Source: Haloglomus irregulare
Lineage (GTDB): Archaea; Halobacteriota; Halobacteria; Halobacteriales; Haloarculaceae
Direction: 5' to 3'
Assembly: GCF_007421925.1 (NCBI RefSeq)
Contig: NZ_QMDX01000001.1
Span: forward strand, 270,629 to 334,628
DNA: 64,000 nt
A model generated the notes under the pieces. It searched no databases, was not told the DNA's origin, and saw only the letters and a list, made by a program, of their open reading frames with translations. Each line of letters begins with the position of its first letter. Position 1 is the stretch's first letter. Of this stretch, positions 1-8,399 are shown in pieces. A program made the translations under genes and the position numbers.

Positions 1-48
1 CCCGATAGCCAGGAGGACGCCGTTCAGCACGTGACCCTTCTTGTTCAT
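1..48 (-). CDS. N-terminus of a membrane protein, probably YdjM/DUF457-type metal-dependent hydrolase (partial)
   Basis: The reverse strand opens with an ATG and reads MNKKGHVLNGVLLAIG before leaving the window. A basic start followed by a conserved-looking GHVLN segment and a hydrophobic helix is how haloarchaeal members of the YdjM (LexA-binding, membrane-bound predicted metal hydrolase, DUF457) family begin, from memory. Only 16 codons are visible, so the family call is inference; that a membrane-protein start lies here is better supported. Confidence 0.5.
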   Translation of the reverse strand, partial: MNKKGHVLNGVLLAIG

Positions 49-137
49 CAGCCGGAGCCACTCGGCGCCGCCGGACAAGCGTTTCCGTCGGCGGGCCCCG
101 CGTCAGCCGGGCGTCCGACACGGGGGGCGGGGCCGGT

Positions 138-1730
138 TCAGATGGGGTCGATGGGGTGCTTCTTCGGCGGCCAGTCCGCCTCGAGGGCCTCGTCCGCGCG
201 GTCGAGCGTCCGGGCGATGCGCCCACGGGTCTCGGCCGGCTCGATCGCCGCGTCCACGCCGACGCCCGACGCGGCCCGGACCGCACCCGTCCGGTCCTGG
301 AACTTCGCGATGAGTTCCTCGCGCCTGGCCTCCGGGTCGTCGGCCGCCTCGATCTCCCGGCGGTAGGCCACGTCGACCGCGCCCTCGATGCCCATCGCGG
401 CCACCTCCGCCGTCGGCCAGACGACGGTGAGGTCGTTGCGCGCCGAGCGCCCCCCGCCCATCGCGACGTGGCCGAAGCCGTACCCCCGTCGGAGGACGAC
501 GTTGATGATGGGGACGGTCGCGCGGTTGAGCTGGAAGGGGAGCTTGCCGGCGTGGCGGGCGACCCCCTCGGCCTCCGAGTCCGGTCCCGGCAGGACGCCG
601 GGCGTGTCCTCGAACAGCAGGAGTGGGAGCCCGAAGGCGTCACAGAGCGAGGCGAAGCGGGCGGCCTTCTCCGAGGCGTCGGTGTCGATGGTGCCGGCCA
701 GCGCGGTCGGCGCGTTCGCGATGACACCGACGGGGCTGCCCTCGACGCGGGCGAGGGCGGTGACGACGTTCCGGGCGTAGCGGGGCTTCAGTTCGAGGAC
801 GGAGCCGGCGTCGACCACGCCCGCCAGCACGTCGTGCACGTCGTACCCCTTCTTCGGGTCCGCCGGGATGACGTCGACCAGCCGGTCGGGGTCCCGTTCG
901 GGCGGGCGTGGCTCGGCCGCCGGCGGGTCGCGCCGGCAGTTGCGCGGCAGGTACGAGAGCCACTCGATGATGGCATCCAGACACGCCTCGTCGCTCGGGT
1001 ACGCGGCGTCGGCCATCCCCGTCCGGGCCGTGTGGACGTCAGTGCCGCCGAGCTCCTGCTTCGACAGCTCCGTCCCGAGGGCGGCCTCGACCAGCGACGG
1101 CCCCGCGACGCCGAGCGTCGACCCCTCGACCATCGGGACGAAGTCGGCCATCACGGAGAAGTTGGTCGGCGCGGCGAAGCCGGGGCCCATCATCGCCGAG
1201 ACGAACGGCACCCAGCCCGAGAGCTTCGTCTGCTGGCGGAACAGCCCGCCGTCACCCTGCGCGGTCGGCCGGGCGTCGAGCCCCTCCTGGATGCGGTGGC
1301 CGCCGCCGTCGTGCAGGGTGACGACCGGATAGCCCCGGTCGATGGCGAGGTCGTAGAGCCGCTCCAGCTTCCGGCCGCCGGTGTGGCCGATGGAGCCGCC
1401 TTTCACCGTGAAGTCGGTCGCGGCGACGGCTACCGGGCGGCCGTCGACCTCGCCGATACCCGCGACCACGCCGTCGGCCGGGGCGTCCTCGCGCTCCCAG
1501 TCGACCGTCTCCGGCGTGGTCGGGGCGGGCGCCGCGAGCTGGCCGATCTCGTCGAAGCGCTCGCAGTCGCAGAGATATCGCACCCGCTCGCGGGCGGTCA
1601 GTTTGTCGTGCTCGTGCTGGCGCTCGACCGCCTTGGGCCGGCCCTCGTCGCTCACCGCCCGGCGCTCGGCGCGCAGCCGCTCGGTCAACGCCGTCGCGTC
1701 CAGGTCACGTCGGTCCGCGTCGTCACGCAT
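138..1730 (-). CDS. Acyl-CoA carboxylase carboxyltransferase subunit (propionyl/methylmalonyl-CoA type)
   Basis: A 530-residue protein with both halves of the carboxyltransferase fold of biotin-dependent acyl-CoA carboxylases. The family transfers a carboxyl group from biotin to an acyl-CoA, or the reverse in decarboxylases. Signs in the sequence are an N-terminal helical lead (RLRAERRAVSDEGRPKAVERQ), the KLTARERVRYL segment, the GGSIGHTGGRK and GGGHRIQEG loops that form an oxyanion pocket, and a second domain with the RGYGFGHVAMGGG loop. I start at the ATG at 1730; an in-frame extension to 1916 looks non-coding. A TATA-like ACTAACA lies about 28 bp upstream of this ATG, fitting a leaderless transcript. 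No biotin carboxylase or carrier gene is adjacent, so the substrate cannot be read from context. Confidence 0.85.
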   Translation of the reverse strand: MRDDADRRDLDATALTERLRAERRAVSDEGRPKAVERQHEHDKLTARERVRYLCDCERFDEIGQLAAPAPTTPETVDWEREDAPADGVVAGIGEVDGRPVAVAATDFTVKGGSIGHTGGRKLERLYDLAIDRGYPVVTLHDGGGHRIQEGLDARPTAQGDGGLFRQQTKLSGWVPFVSAMMGPGFAAPTNFSVMADFVPMVEGSTLGVAGPSLVEAALGTELSKQELGGTDVHTARTGMADAAYPSDEACLDAIIEWLSYLPRNCRRDPPAAEPRPPERDPDRLVDVIPADPKKGYDVHDVLAGVVDAGSVLELKPRYARNVVTALARVEGSPVGVIANAPTALAGTIDTDASEKAARFASLCDAFGLPLLLFEDTPGVLPGPDSEAEGVARHAGKLPFQLNRATVPIINVVLRRGYGFGHVAMGGGRSARNDLTVVWPTAEVAAMGIEGAVDVAYRREIEAADDPEARREELIAKFQDRTGAVRAASGVGVDAAIEPAETRGRIARTLDRADEALEADWPPKKHPIDPI

Positions 1731-1897
1731 GCTCGTCGCCAGCGGGGCCGGGCTGTTAGTGGTTGGCCACGGCGAGGGTGGTCGGCCGTGGTCGGTATCA
1801 GCGCAATCCGTGGGGTTCCCCGATAGTTCCACGCGTGTCCCGGCCGTCGGCCGTTCCCGGATTCGGACAGCGGAATCGGGGCGGTCTGCCCCCCAGG

Positions 1898-4042
1898 TCA
1901 TCGCAGTCGCGAGCACAGGAGCGCCACCGCGGCCAGCCCGGCCAGCGTCGTCGCGAGGCCGAAGCCGTCGCCCGACGCCCCGGAGGGGGTCAGCGGCGTG
2001 GGGGTATCCGTCTCGTCCCCGTTCCGGGCCGTCGTGCCGTCCCCATCGCCCTCGCCGTCGGTCCGGCCGTCGCCGGCGGTCGTCGGCCGGTCGCCGCCGG
2101 TCGCCGTCCGGGTGGGCCCGCCGGCGCCCGACCCGCCGCCCGGGTTCGAGGTCGGGGTGGGCGTCGGGTCGCGAACCCGGAGCGTCGCGGAGCGGTCGCC
2201 GGCGGCGACGGTGTACGCGGCGGCGCGCTCGACGCTCGTCGTCGCGGTCAGCGTCGTCGACTCGCCCGGCGCGAGGCGGACGGGCCGTTCGGTCAGGGTC
2301 CGCTCACCGACCGTCAGCGCGACGGTGCCGTCGGCTGGCCGGTCAGCCGGGTTCGCGACGACGGCCGCGAACTCGGCCCGCTCGCCCACCGCGAGCCGGC
2401 CGGGCACCCGCAGGTCGCTCACCCGCGGTGTCGCCGGCTCCCGGACCGCCACCGACCGGGTGGCCTCGCCGAGTCGGAGCGACCGCTCGCCGGTCGTCCG
2501 GACGGGGACCGTCCACGAGAGGGGGGTCGACGCGCCGGCCTCGAGACTGCCGCTGCGGGTGTCGGCCGCGCGGTCGCCCAGCCGGAGGGTGGCGGTGAAC
2601 TCGCCGGCGGCGTCGCCGGTGTTCTCGGCGGTCGCGTCGACGACGAGCCGTTCGCCGGGAACCAGCGTCGGTGGCCGGTCGACGCTCGTGTTCCGGTACG
2701 GCCCGCGAACGGCGAACCTACCGAACCGGTAGTCGATGGCAGCGAGGCCGCCGAAGACCCGAGCGTGCTCCGAGCGGGTCCAGGTCTCGGCCGCGGCGTC
2801 GGTCTCGGTCAGCCGGCGGGCGAGGTCGCGGGAGTCGGACCCGCCGACGGCCTCGATGCTCCCGAGGAGGGTCGACTGGTCGAGCCGGCCGCCGCCGGCC
2901 CGGTCCTGGGCCCGGCGGATGGCGTCCTGCAGGGTCGCCGCGCCGTCGGACTCGATGCGGATCCGCCGGTCGATGGCGGCGAACGCCAGCGCCCCCTTCC
3001 AGTAGTTCGCGCCCGTCCCCCGCCAGGTGTCCGGCTCGGCCAGCGTCACGTCGGCGTACCGCTCGCGGGCGCCGACGTCGAGGTGCCGGCGGTACTGCGT
3101 GTAGTTGATCTGGCCGGCCCGCAGCGCCCGCGTGACGGCGTAGTAGTCGGCCATCCCCTCGTAGCTCCAGCGGGTCGCGTCGGTCGGTCGGGAGGTCTGC
3201 CGGGTGTGGACGTACTCGTGGACCCAGACGTTCTCCGGGCCGTCGAGTCGCTGGACGTCGCGGACCCAGAACGCCGACGAGCCGCGCTGGAGACCCGTCG
3301 ACCCGTACGCGACGCCGTCGGTCGGCGCGGCGATGGCGAGCACCTCGTCGTCGGCCGGGCCGAGCGTCGTGGTCCGTGCGACGCCGGCCAGCGAGTCCAG
3401 CACGTCGGCACGGGACGCCCGGAGGTCGGCCGCCTCGGGGACGGCCAGGCGGAGCCGCTGGCCCGCGACCTCGCGGGCGGTCGTCTCGACCGGGCCGACG
3501 AACAGCAGGCTCTCGCCGGCGACGCCGGGCCCGTCGACGGAGTGGCTCCGCCGGATCGGCTCGCGCCCGCCCGTCCCGGAGTAGATCACGCCGAGCTGCG
3601 GCGGTTTCAGCAGCGCCCAGTCGCCGGTGTCGACGTAGAGGAAACCGCTCGTCTCGGCGCCCTCGCGGCCGCGCGTGACGGTCTCGTTGACCGGGAGCCG
3701 GTAGGTCAGCGACGGGCTGTCGGTGGTTCGGGTCCACTCGTACTCGCGGGGCGCGCGCTGCCGGAACCCGTCGGTGTCCGTGACCTCCACACCCTGGGGG
3801 ACCTCGGCCGTCAGCGAGGTGACGCCGTCGGGGACCTCGAACGCGGCGACGACCCCGACCTCGCCGGGGCGCTCCGGGGTCAGCGAGGTGGTGAAGTCGA
3901 TGTGGAGGCCGCCGTGGGGCGCACCCGTCGCTTCCGTCGTGGCGGTCGTGCTCGCCGTCGCCCCGCTCGCGAGCGGCACGCCGGCGCTTCCGACGACGAG
4001 GCAGACGGCGAGCAGGAGCGCGCCGACCCGTGGCCCGTCCAT
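1898..4042 (-). CDS. Secreted HExxH zinc-peptidase-like surface protein with CARDB-like domains and C-terminal sorting signal
   Basis: A 714-residue exported protein. Residues 1-30 are a Sec-type signal peptide. The central domain contains HEYVH at 275-279 and a downstream WSYEGMADYY with Glu295, the HExxH...E arrangement of gluzincin peptidases such as family M61. Two beta-sandwich, CARDB-like segments follow, with ENTGDAAGEF- and NPADRPADG-type signatures. A Thr/Gly/Asp-rich linker of about 80 residues then leads to a C-terminal hydrophobic helix preceded by GDGFG and ending in CSRLR, which resembles PGF-CTERM anchors processed by archaeosortase. The ATG at 4042 is chosen because it starts the signal peptide; the longer frame to 4345 overlaps a small gene on the other strand. 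Peptidase activity is inferred from the motif. Confidence 0.8.
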   Translation of the reverse strand: MDGPRVGALLLAVCLVVGSAGVPLASGATASTTATTEATGAPHGGLHIDFTTSLTPERPGEVGVVAAFEVPDGVTSLTAEVPQGVEVTDTDGFRQRAPREYEWTRTTDSPSLTYRLPVNETVTRGREGAETSGFLYVDTGDWALLKPPQLGVIYSGTGGREPIRRSHSVDGPGVAGESLLFVGPVETTAREVAGQRLRLAVPEAADLRASRADVLDSLAGVARTTTLGPADDEVLAIAAPTDGVAYGSTGLQRGSSAFWVRDVQRLDGPENVWVHEYVHTRQTSRPTDATRWSYEGMADYYAVTRALRAGQINYTQYRRHLDVGARERYADVTLAEPDTWRGTGANYWKGALAFAAIDRRIRIESDGAATLQDAIRRAQDRAGGGRLDQSTLLGSIEAVGGSDSRDLARRLTETDAAAETWTRSEHARVFGGLAAIDYRFGRFAVRGPYRNTSVDRPPTLVPGERLVVDATAENTGDAAGEFTATLRLGDRAADTRSGSLEAGASTPLSWTVPVRTTGERSLRLGEATRSVAVREPATPRVSDLRVPGRLAVGERAEFAAVVANPADRPADGTVALTVGERTLTERPVRLAPGESTTLTATTSVERAAAYTVAAGDRSATLRVRDPTPTPTSNPGGGSGAGGPTRTATGGDRPTTAGDGRTDGEGDGDGTTARNGDETDTPTPLTPSGASGDGFGLATTLAGLAAVALLCSRLR

Positions 4043-4178
4043 CGCGTCATCGTTCGCCGCCGAGGCGTATAACCTCCCGGCGGGCGGTGGCTCCCGCCGG
4101 GATTCCGCGACAGCGGCGCCCCGACGGCCGTCCGCCGCGGACCGGTACTGGCAAGTGCGCCCCGACGGACGACCGGAT

Positions 4179-4331
4179 ATGGCAGATGACCACGGCCATG
4201 ACGACGAGGCGGAGGGGCGCACGACCGCCCCGCAGAGCGAGTACACCCCCCAGCAGGTCGGTATCGGCTTCGCCGTCGCGCTGGTGGGGCTGTTCGTCGT
4301 CTTCGGCGTCCCCCTCGCACTCACGCTGTGA
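4179..4331 (+). CDS. 50-residue single-pass membrane protein with His/Asp-rich N-terminus (DUF7550-like)
   Basis: A short gene encoding MADDHGHDDEAEGRTTAP..., then an EYTPQQVGIGF amphipathic stretch and one transmembrane helix (AVALVGLFVVFGVPLAL) that ends the protein. The His/Asp-rich head followed by a TxQV-G helix matches a family of tiny haloarchaeal membrane proteins I recall as DUF7550, function unknown. The gene sits between two divergently placed surface-protein genes and ends 10 bp from the 3' end of the lipoprotein gene on the opposite strand. GC-rich third positions support real coding. Confidence 0.65.
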   Translation: MADDHGHDDEAEGRTTAPQSEYTPQQVGIGFAVALVGLFVVFGVPLALTL

Positions 4332-4341
4332 CGGGGGCCGC

Positions 4342-5727
4342 TCACCCGTTCTCGGCACCGTCCGTCGCGATCACCACCCGCCCGTCCTCACCGCGCACCG
4401 TGGTCGTCCCCGCGTCGACGAACCCCGGCTCCCCGAGTAGCAGCACCGCCGTCCGGTCGTCCGTCCGGACGAGCCGGTAGGCCACCCGTCGGTCGTCGAC
4501 CGTCCCCGACCACCGCCGTCCGGGTCGGTCGTCGACCAGCGGGCCGCTCCCCGTCCGACGGTCCAGGTACGTTCCGACGGCTTCGTCGAAGGTGCTCGCG
4601 TTCGCGGCGGCGTCGAAGCGGACGACCCAGGCGTAGCTGCGAGCGCCGGACTCGTCGTTGAACGCGATGCGGGTGTCGTTCCCCCAGCCGCCGGCCGCGC
4701 GTGCGGCCCGCTCGTCGTCCAGCTCCGTCGCCAACGCGACCCGGAGGAACGCCTCACCCAGCCGCCCCCGCCGCGGCGCGAACGTCTCCTGCCAGGTCCC
4801 CGTCCGCGCACCGCGCAGTTCGACCCGGAGCGGGACGGGCGGGTCCTCGACGCCGGGATGGAGCACCTGCTCGCTCGTCCGCGGCGGGTCCCGGTAGAGC
4901 GACGGGAGCGCCCGCGGCCCGGACAGCGTCGCGTTGGCGTACCGGTAGCCGAACCGGTACGGCGCGAAGCTGTAGCGGGCGGCGCCCTCGCTCGCCCGGT
5001 AGCTCGCAGCCACGGCACGCGAGGGGCGCTCGCCCGGCGCGGTCCGGTTCGCGATGTGGGTCCGCCAGTAGCGGTCCTGCGCGTAGGTCGCCGCCCCCTC
5101 GATGACGGCCGTGCTGGCGAACTCCCCGTCCGGCCCCGGGCCGGTCGCGGCCTGCACCCGCCCGATAGCCCCGGTCCGGAACTGGACGGTGTGGGTGAAC
5201 TCGTGGGCCAGCACGTGCTCGGTGAACGCCGGCCGGTCCGTGACGTTGCGGTTGAGGTAGACGGTCCGCGGGCCGACGACGAACGCCGCGGCCTCGACCT
5301 CGGAGACGTTCCGCTCCAGGCCGAGCAGCCGCTGGAACTCCGGCGGCCGCGTGGTGTTGGCCGTCGTGTTCAGCAGCTGGACCGCCTCGGGACGGGGCGC
5401 CGCCGTCCCGAGCAGTCGCTGGGTCCGGTCGTACACCGCGGTCGCGTCGACCGGGATACGACCACTGCGGACGGCAATGGTCGACTCGTCGCCGGGGGGG
5501 CCGTCGAACGACGCGCCGGGGGCCGACTGTCGGGAGGACGGCGTCGGTGTGGGGGTCTGCCTGTCCGTCGGCGTGGGCGTCCGTGTCGCGGTCGGCTCGT
5601 CCGCCGGCGTGGGCGTCGGGCCTCCGGCGTCGCCGTCGGCCGTCGGGCCGCCGTAGCCGACGCTACAGCCGGACAGGGCCAGCAGGAGGGCCAGACCGAC
5701 GGCGGCGGCAGCTCGCACTACACGCAC
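4342..5727 (-). CDS. HExxH-containing surface lipoprotein (Hvo_1808-like)
   Basis: A 461-residue putative lipoprotein. The N-terminal hydrophobic segment ends in LALSGC, with the lipidated cysteine at residue 21, followed by a Thr/Pro/Asp-rich spacer to about residue 80. The folded domain has VLAHEFTHTVQF (HExxH at 175-179) and a later VIEGAATYAQ segment that could supply the third zinc ligand, so it looks like a cell-surface metallopeptidase. It resembles the haloarchaeal Hvo_1808 surface family as I remember it; I am not certain of the assignment. The start is GTG at 5727. A GGGTTTAGCG TATA element lies about 27 bp upstream, which supports a leaderless transcript from this GTG. Confidence 0.75.
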   Translation of the reverse strand: MRVVRAAAAVGLALLLALSGCSVGYGGPTADGDAGGPTPTPADEPTATRTPTPTDRQTPTPTPSSRQSAPGASFDGPPGDESTIAVRSGRIPVDATAVYDRTQRLLGTAAPRPEAVQLLNTTANTTRPPEFQRLLGLERNVSEVEAAAFVVGPRTVYLNRNVTDRPAFTEHVLAHEFTHTVQFRTGAIGRVQAATGPGPDGEFASTAVIEGAATYAQDRYWRTHIANRTAPGERPSRAVAASYRASEGAARYSFAPYRFGYRYANATLSGPRALPSLYRDPPRTSEQVLHPGVEDPPVPLRVELRGARTGTWQETFAPRRGRLGEAFLRVALATELDDERAARAAGGWGNDTRIAFNDESGARSYAWVVRFDAAANASTFDEAVGTYLDRRTGSGPLVDDRPGRRWSGTVDDRRVAYRLVRTDDRTAVLLLGEPGFVDAGTTTVRGEDGRVVIATDGAENG

Positions 5728-5919
5728 ATAGGAACGCCCGGCGCTAAACCCTTGGCCCCGTGCGCGGGCCGGACGGCCGCACCGTTCCGAGTTTATCCGC
5801 CGGTTTCGTCCGTAACGTGCTGTTTCCGCATCGAACTGCCACCGTACAACGTCAGTTCTCTCCTCTCGTGTGTCGAGTCAGGCACAACGTATAAGCGGTG
5901 ACCCTCCGAGAGGTCGGCC

Positions 5920-6285
5920 GTGCGTGTCGTCCACGAACCGGCAACCGGGTCCGGGCGGGTCCTCGCCACGACCGTCGAGGTCGCCGACAGCTTCCTCTCG
6001 CGGGCCCGGGGGCTGATGTTCCGACGCTCCGTGCCGGCCGAGTACGCGCTGGTCTTCCCGTTCGGCCGCGTCGCGACCCGTGGCCTCCATATGCTGTTCG
6101 TCCCGTTCGATATCGACGCCGTGTGGCTGGTCGAGGGGGAGGTCCGGGCGGTCAGGTGCCTGCACGCGTGGCTCGGTCACGGACGGGCGCGGGCCGACAC
6201 CGTCATCGAGTTGCCCGCCGGGGCGGCCGACGATGTCGAGGCCGGTGACCACGTCCGGGTCGTCGGATCGGAGGACGGAGGCTGA
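5920..6285 (+). CDS. DUF192 family protein
   Basis: A 121-residue single-domain DUF192 protein. The diagnostic features are VEVADSFLSRARGLMFR near residue 20-40, the TRGLHMLFVPFDIDAVWL strand-helix-strand core, and the ending VIELPAG...VEAGDHV. The family is small and common in archaea and bacteria; its biochemical role is unknown. The GTG at 5920 is preceded by a clear GTATAAGC TATA box about 28 bp upstream, so the transcript is probably leaderless. It stands alone, divergent from the lipoprotein gene. Confidence 0.85.
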   Translation: MRVVHEPATGSGRVLATTVEVADSFLSRARGLMFRRSVPAEYALVFPFGRVATRGLHMLFVPFDIDAVWLVEGEVRAVRCLHAWLGHGRARADTVIELPAGAADDVEAGDHVRVVGSEDGG

Positions 6286-6402
6286 TACCTCCGACGGGGC
6301 TGGCGGTACCGCCGTCGCACCGTGGTACCGGGTCCGGGGCGGAGACATCGGTCCGGCGGCGGTGACCGACGGATTGAGGCCGTCGCAGTGGCAGGCGGCG
6401 AT

Positions 6403-6885
6403 ATGGACGAGCACGGTCGCGTCGCGGCTATCCACGTCGCGCCCGAGCAGGGCGCCCCGGTCGAGCCACGGGAGACGGTCCGGGCGGTGGCCGGCCGGGG
6501 GCTGCGGGGCGACCGGTACTTCGAGGAGATGGGCACCTTCGCCGACCGCTCGGGCAGTGACCTGACACTCATCGAGCGGGAGGCGCTGGCCGCGGTCGAG
6601 CGCGACCACGACATCGCCCTCGCGCCTGGGGTCCACCGGCGGAACGTGACGACCGCGGGCGTCGCGCTGAACCACCTGGTGGGCGAGCGGTTCCGGGTCG
6701 GCGGCGCGGTCTGTGTCGGCGAGGCCCTCTGCGAGCCCTGTTCGTACCTGGAGCGCCATCTCGAGCGCGAGGGGATCCGCGAGGCGCTGGTCCACCGGGG
6801 CGGCCTCCGCGCCCGGGTCGTCGAGGGCGGCACGGTCGCCCTCGGCGACGCCGTCGCGGTCGTCGACGGGGGACCGGAGAATTGA
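6403..6885 (+). CDS. MOSC-domain sulfurase-like protein
   Basis: A 160-residue protein consisting of a single MOSC domain, the beta-strand-rich fold found at the C-terminus of molybdenum-cofactor sulfurases and in YiiM-like proteins. The hallmarks are the early AGRGLRGDRYF motif, DLTLIEREAL, PGVHRRNVTT and the single conserved cysteine region LCEPCSYLE, where a persulfide could form. The family is thought to move sulfur to molybdenum cofactor or detoxify N-hydroxylated compounds; which applies here is unknown. I start at the ATG at 6403, because the in-frame extension to 6322 is Arg-rich and non-conserved in character. Confidence 0.82.
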   Translation: MDEHGRVAAIHVAPEQGAPVEPRETVRAVAGRGLRGDRYFEEMGTFADRSGSDLTLIEREALAAVERDHDIALAPGVHRRNVTTAGVALNHLVGERFRVGGAVCVGEALCEPCSYLERHLEREGIREALVHRGGLRARVVEGGTVALGDAVAVVDGGPEN

Positions 6886-6910
6886 ATCCGCTCCGGGACC
6901 ATGTGCGGAT

Positions 6911-7735
6911 ATGAACGAGCCGGGCATCCAGTCCGTGATGGACCAGGGGACCCTGGCCGAGCGTGTCGCGGCCGGCGAGACGCCGGAGTGGGTCGCCCGC
7001 CACTGGCGCACGTTCCGCGATGCCCTGACCGGCGAACACGAGGGCGAGTCGTTCCCCTGCTTCTTCGGCGCCGAGTCGGTCGCCAACGGGGAGCCGCTGT
7101 ACACCGCGGTCCCGTCGATGCGGGAGAAGGACGCGCTGCTCCGGTTCCGGGACGCACTGCTCGAGTACCTCGACCGGTACGAGGACCGCAACGGTCGGGC
7201 CTCGTTCGTCGTCTTCTTCCGCCCCGACCCGAGCGTGGAGACGGAGGCCGACTACCACGAGGCGCTGTGGCACGTGCTGAAGGTGCTGCACGTCCACGAC
7301 CCGTCGCCGTGGCCCGACGACATCCCCACCGGGACCGATAGCCGGTTCTGGGAGTTCTGCTTCGGCGACGAGCCGATCTTCCCGACCTGCCGGGCCCCGT
7401 TCTACGACGACTATCGCAGCCGCTACTGCCCGGTCGGCCTGGAGATCACGTTCCAGCCGCGGTCGCTGTTCGACGGCATCACCGGCGACACCGAGGCCGG
7501 ACAGCGGGCTCGCGAGACCATCCACGGGAACCTCGAGGCCTACGACGGCGTCTGTCCGCACGCCAACCTCGGCGACTGGGGGGCGCCGGGCGACCGGGAG
7601 TGGCACCAGTATATGCTCCCGGAGGACGAGTCGCAGGCGCCGGACGCGTGTCCGGTGACGTTCACGCGCGAGCACCCGAAGGTCGACCACCGGTTCGACC
7701 CGGCGATGCCGGCGCCGGCGTCGGCCGACGACTGA
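6911..7735 (+). CDS. YqcI/YcgG family protein
   Basis: A 274-residue cytoplasmic protein of the YqcI/YcgG type. The FPCFFGAES motif near the N-terminus, [10 protein letters not shown] in the middle, [10 protein letters not shown] and the [12 protein letters not shown] segment with a conserved Cys are characteristic of the family as I know it. No function has been established that I can name. The ATG at 6911 follows the MOSC gene by 25 bp on the same strand, so the two may be co-transcribed. The protein ends in an Ala/Pro-rich, poorly structured tail. Confidence 0.8.
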   Translation: MNEPGIQSVMDQGTLAERVAAGETPEWVARHWRTFRDALTGEHEGESFPCFFGAESVANGEPLYTAVPSMREKDALLRFRDALLEYLDRYEDRNGRASFVVFFRPDPSVETEADYHEALWHVLKVLHVHDPSPWPDDIPTGTDSRFWEFCFGDEPIFPTCRAPFYDDYRSRYCPVGLEITFQPRSLFDGITGDTEAGQRARETIHGNLEAYDGVCPHANLGDWGAPGDREWHQYMLPEDESQAPDACPVTFTREHPKVDHRFDPAMPAPASADD

Positions 7736-7776
7736 CCGGCACGACTGTTAAGCCCCTGGCCGACCGTTCCACCCAC

Positions 7777-8349
7777 ATGACCGACACGGCACCACTCCTG
7801 CCGGCCGAGGCGGTCCTGGTGCTGGTCGACTTCCAGGCCGGTTTCGGCGACCCGCGCTGGGGTGACCGGAACAACCCCGACGCCGAGGGTCGGGCCCGGG
7901 AGCTGCTGGCGGCTTGGCGCGAGCGCGGGCGGGCGGTCGCCCACGTGCGACACGACTCGGCGGCGGCCGACTCCCCGCTCAAGCGCGGGGAGCCGGGGTT
8001 CGCGTTCATCGAGGGGTTGGAACCGGCGGACGGCGAACCGGAGTTCGTCAAGTCGGTCAACGGCGCGTTCGTCGACACGGACCTGGAGTGGTGGCTCCGG
8101 GACAACGGCCACCGCGCGCTCGTCGTCGCGGGGCTCACCACCGACCACTGCGTCTCGACGACGGTCCGGATGGCCGAGAACCGCGGCCTGGAGGTGGCCG
8201 TCGTGGCCGACGCCTGCGCCACCCACGCCCGGAGCCTGGGCGGGGAGCGGTTCGACCCCGAAACGGTCCATCGAACGGCGCTCGCACACCTCTCGGGCGA
8301 GTTCGCGACCGTCGCCGGCACCGCCGACGTCCTGGACGCGCTGTCGTAG
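7777..8349 (+). CDS. Isochorismatase-like cysteine hydrolase
   Basis: A 190-residue member of the isochorismatase/nicotinamidase superfamily. The catalytic triad can be read as Asp in VLVDFQAGF, Lys in FVKSVNGAF and Cys in [13 protein letters not shown]. The metal-binding DxHxxxH loop typical of true nicotinamidases is not evident, so I do not call it pncA. However, it lies 50 bp upstream of nicotinate phosphoribosyltransferase on the same strand, where a nicotinamidase would be useful. A TGTTAAGC TATA element about 28 bp before the ATG suggests its own leaderless promoter. Confidence 0.82.
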   Translation: MTDTAPLLPAEAVLVLVDFQAGFGDPRWGDRNNPDAEGRARELLAAWRERGRAVAHVRHDSAAADSPLKRGEPGFAFIEGLEPADGEPEFVKSVNGAFVDTDLEWWLRDNGHRALVVAGLTTDHCVSTTVRMAENRGLEVAVVADACATHARSLGGERFDPETVHRTALAHLSGEFATVAGTADVLDALS

Positions 8350-8399
8350 GGTCGGGACCCCCGGCACCCGGGAGGTTTTTCGCCCTGCCACGACTCCGC

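Noticed and set aside
138-1916. Longer carboxyltransferase starting at 1916
   Set aside because: The extra 62 residues are Arg/Thr/Pro-rich with no family similarity, and the TATA element points to the ATG at 1730.
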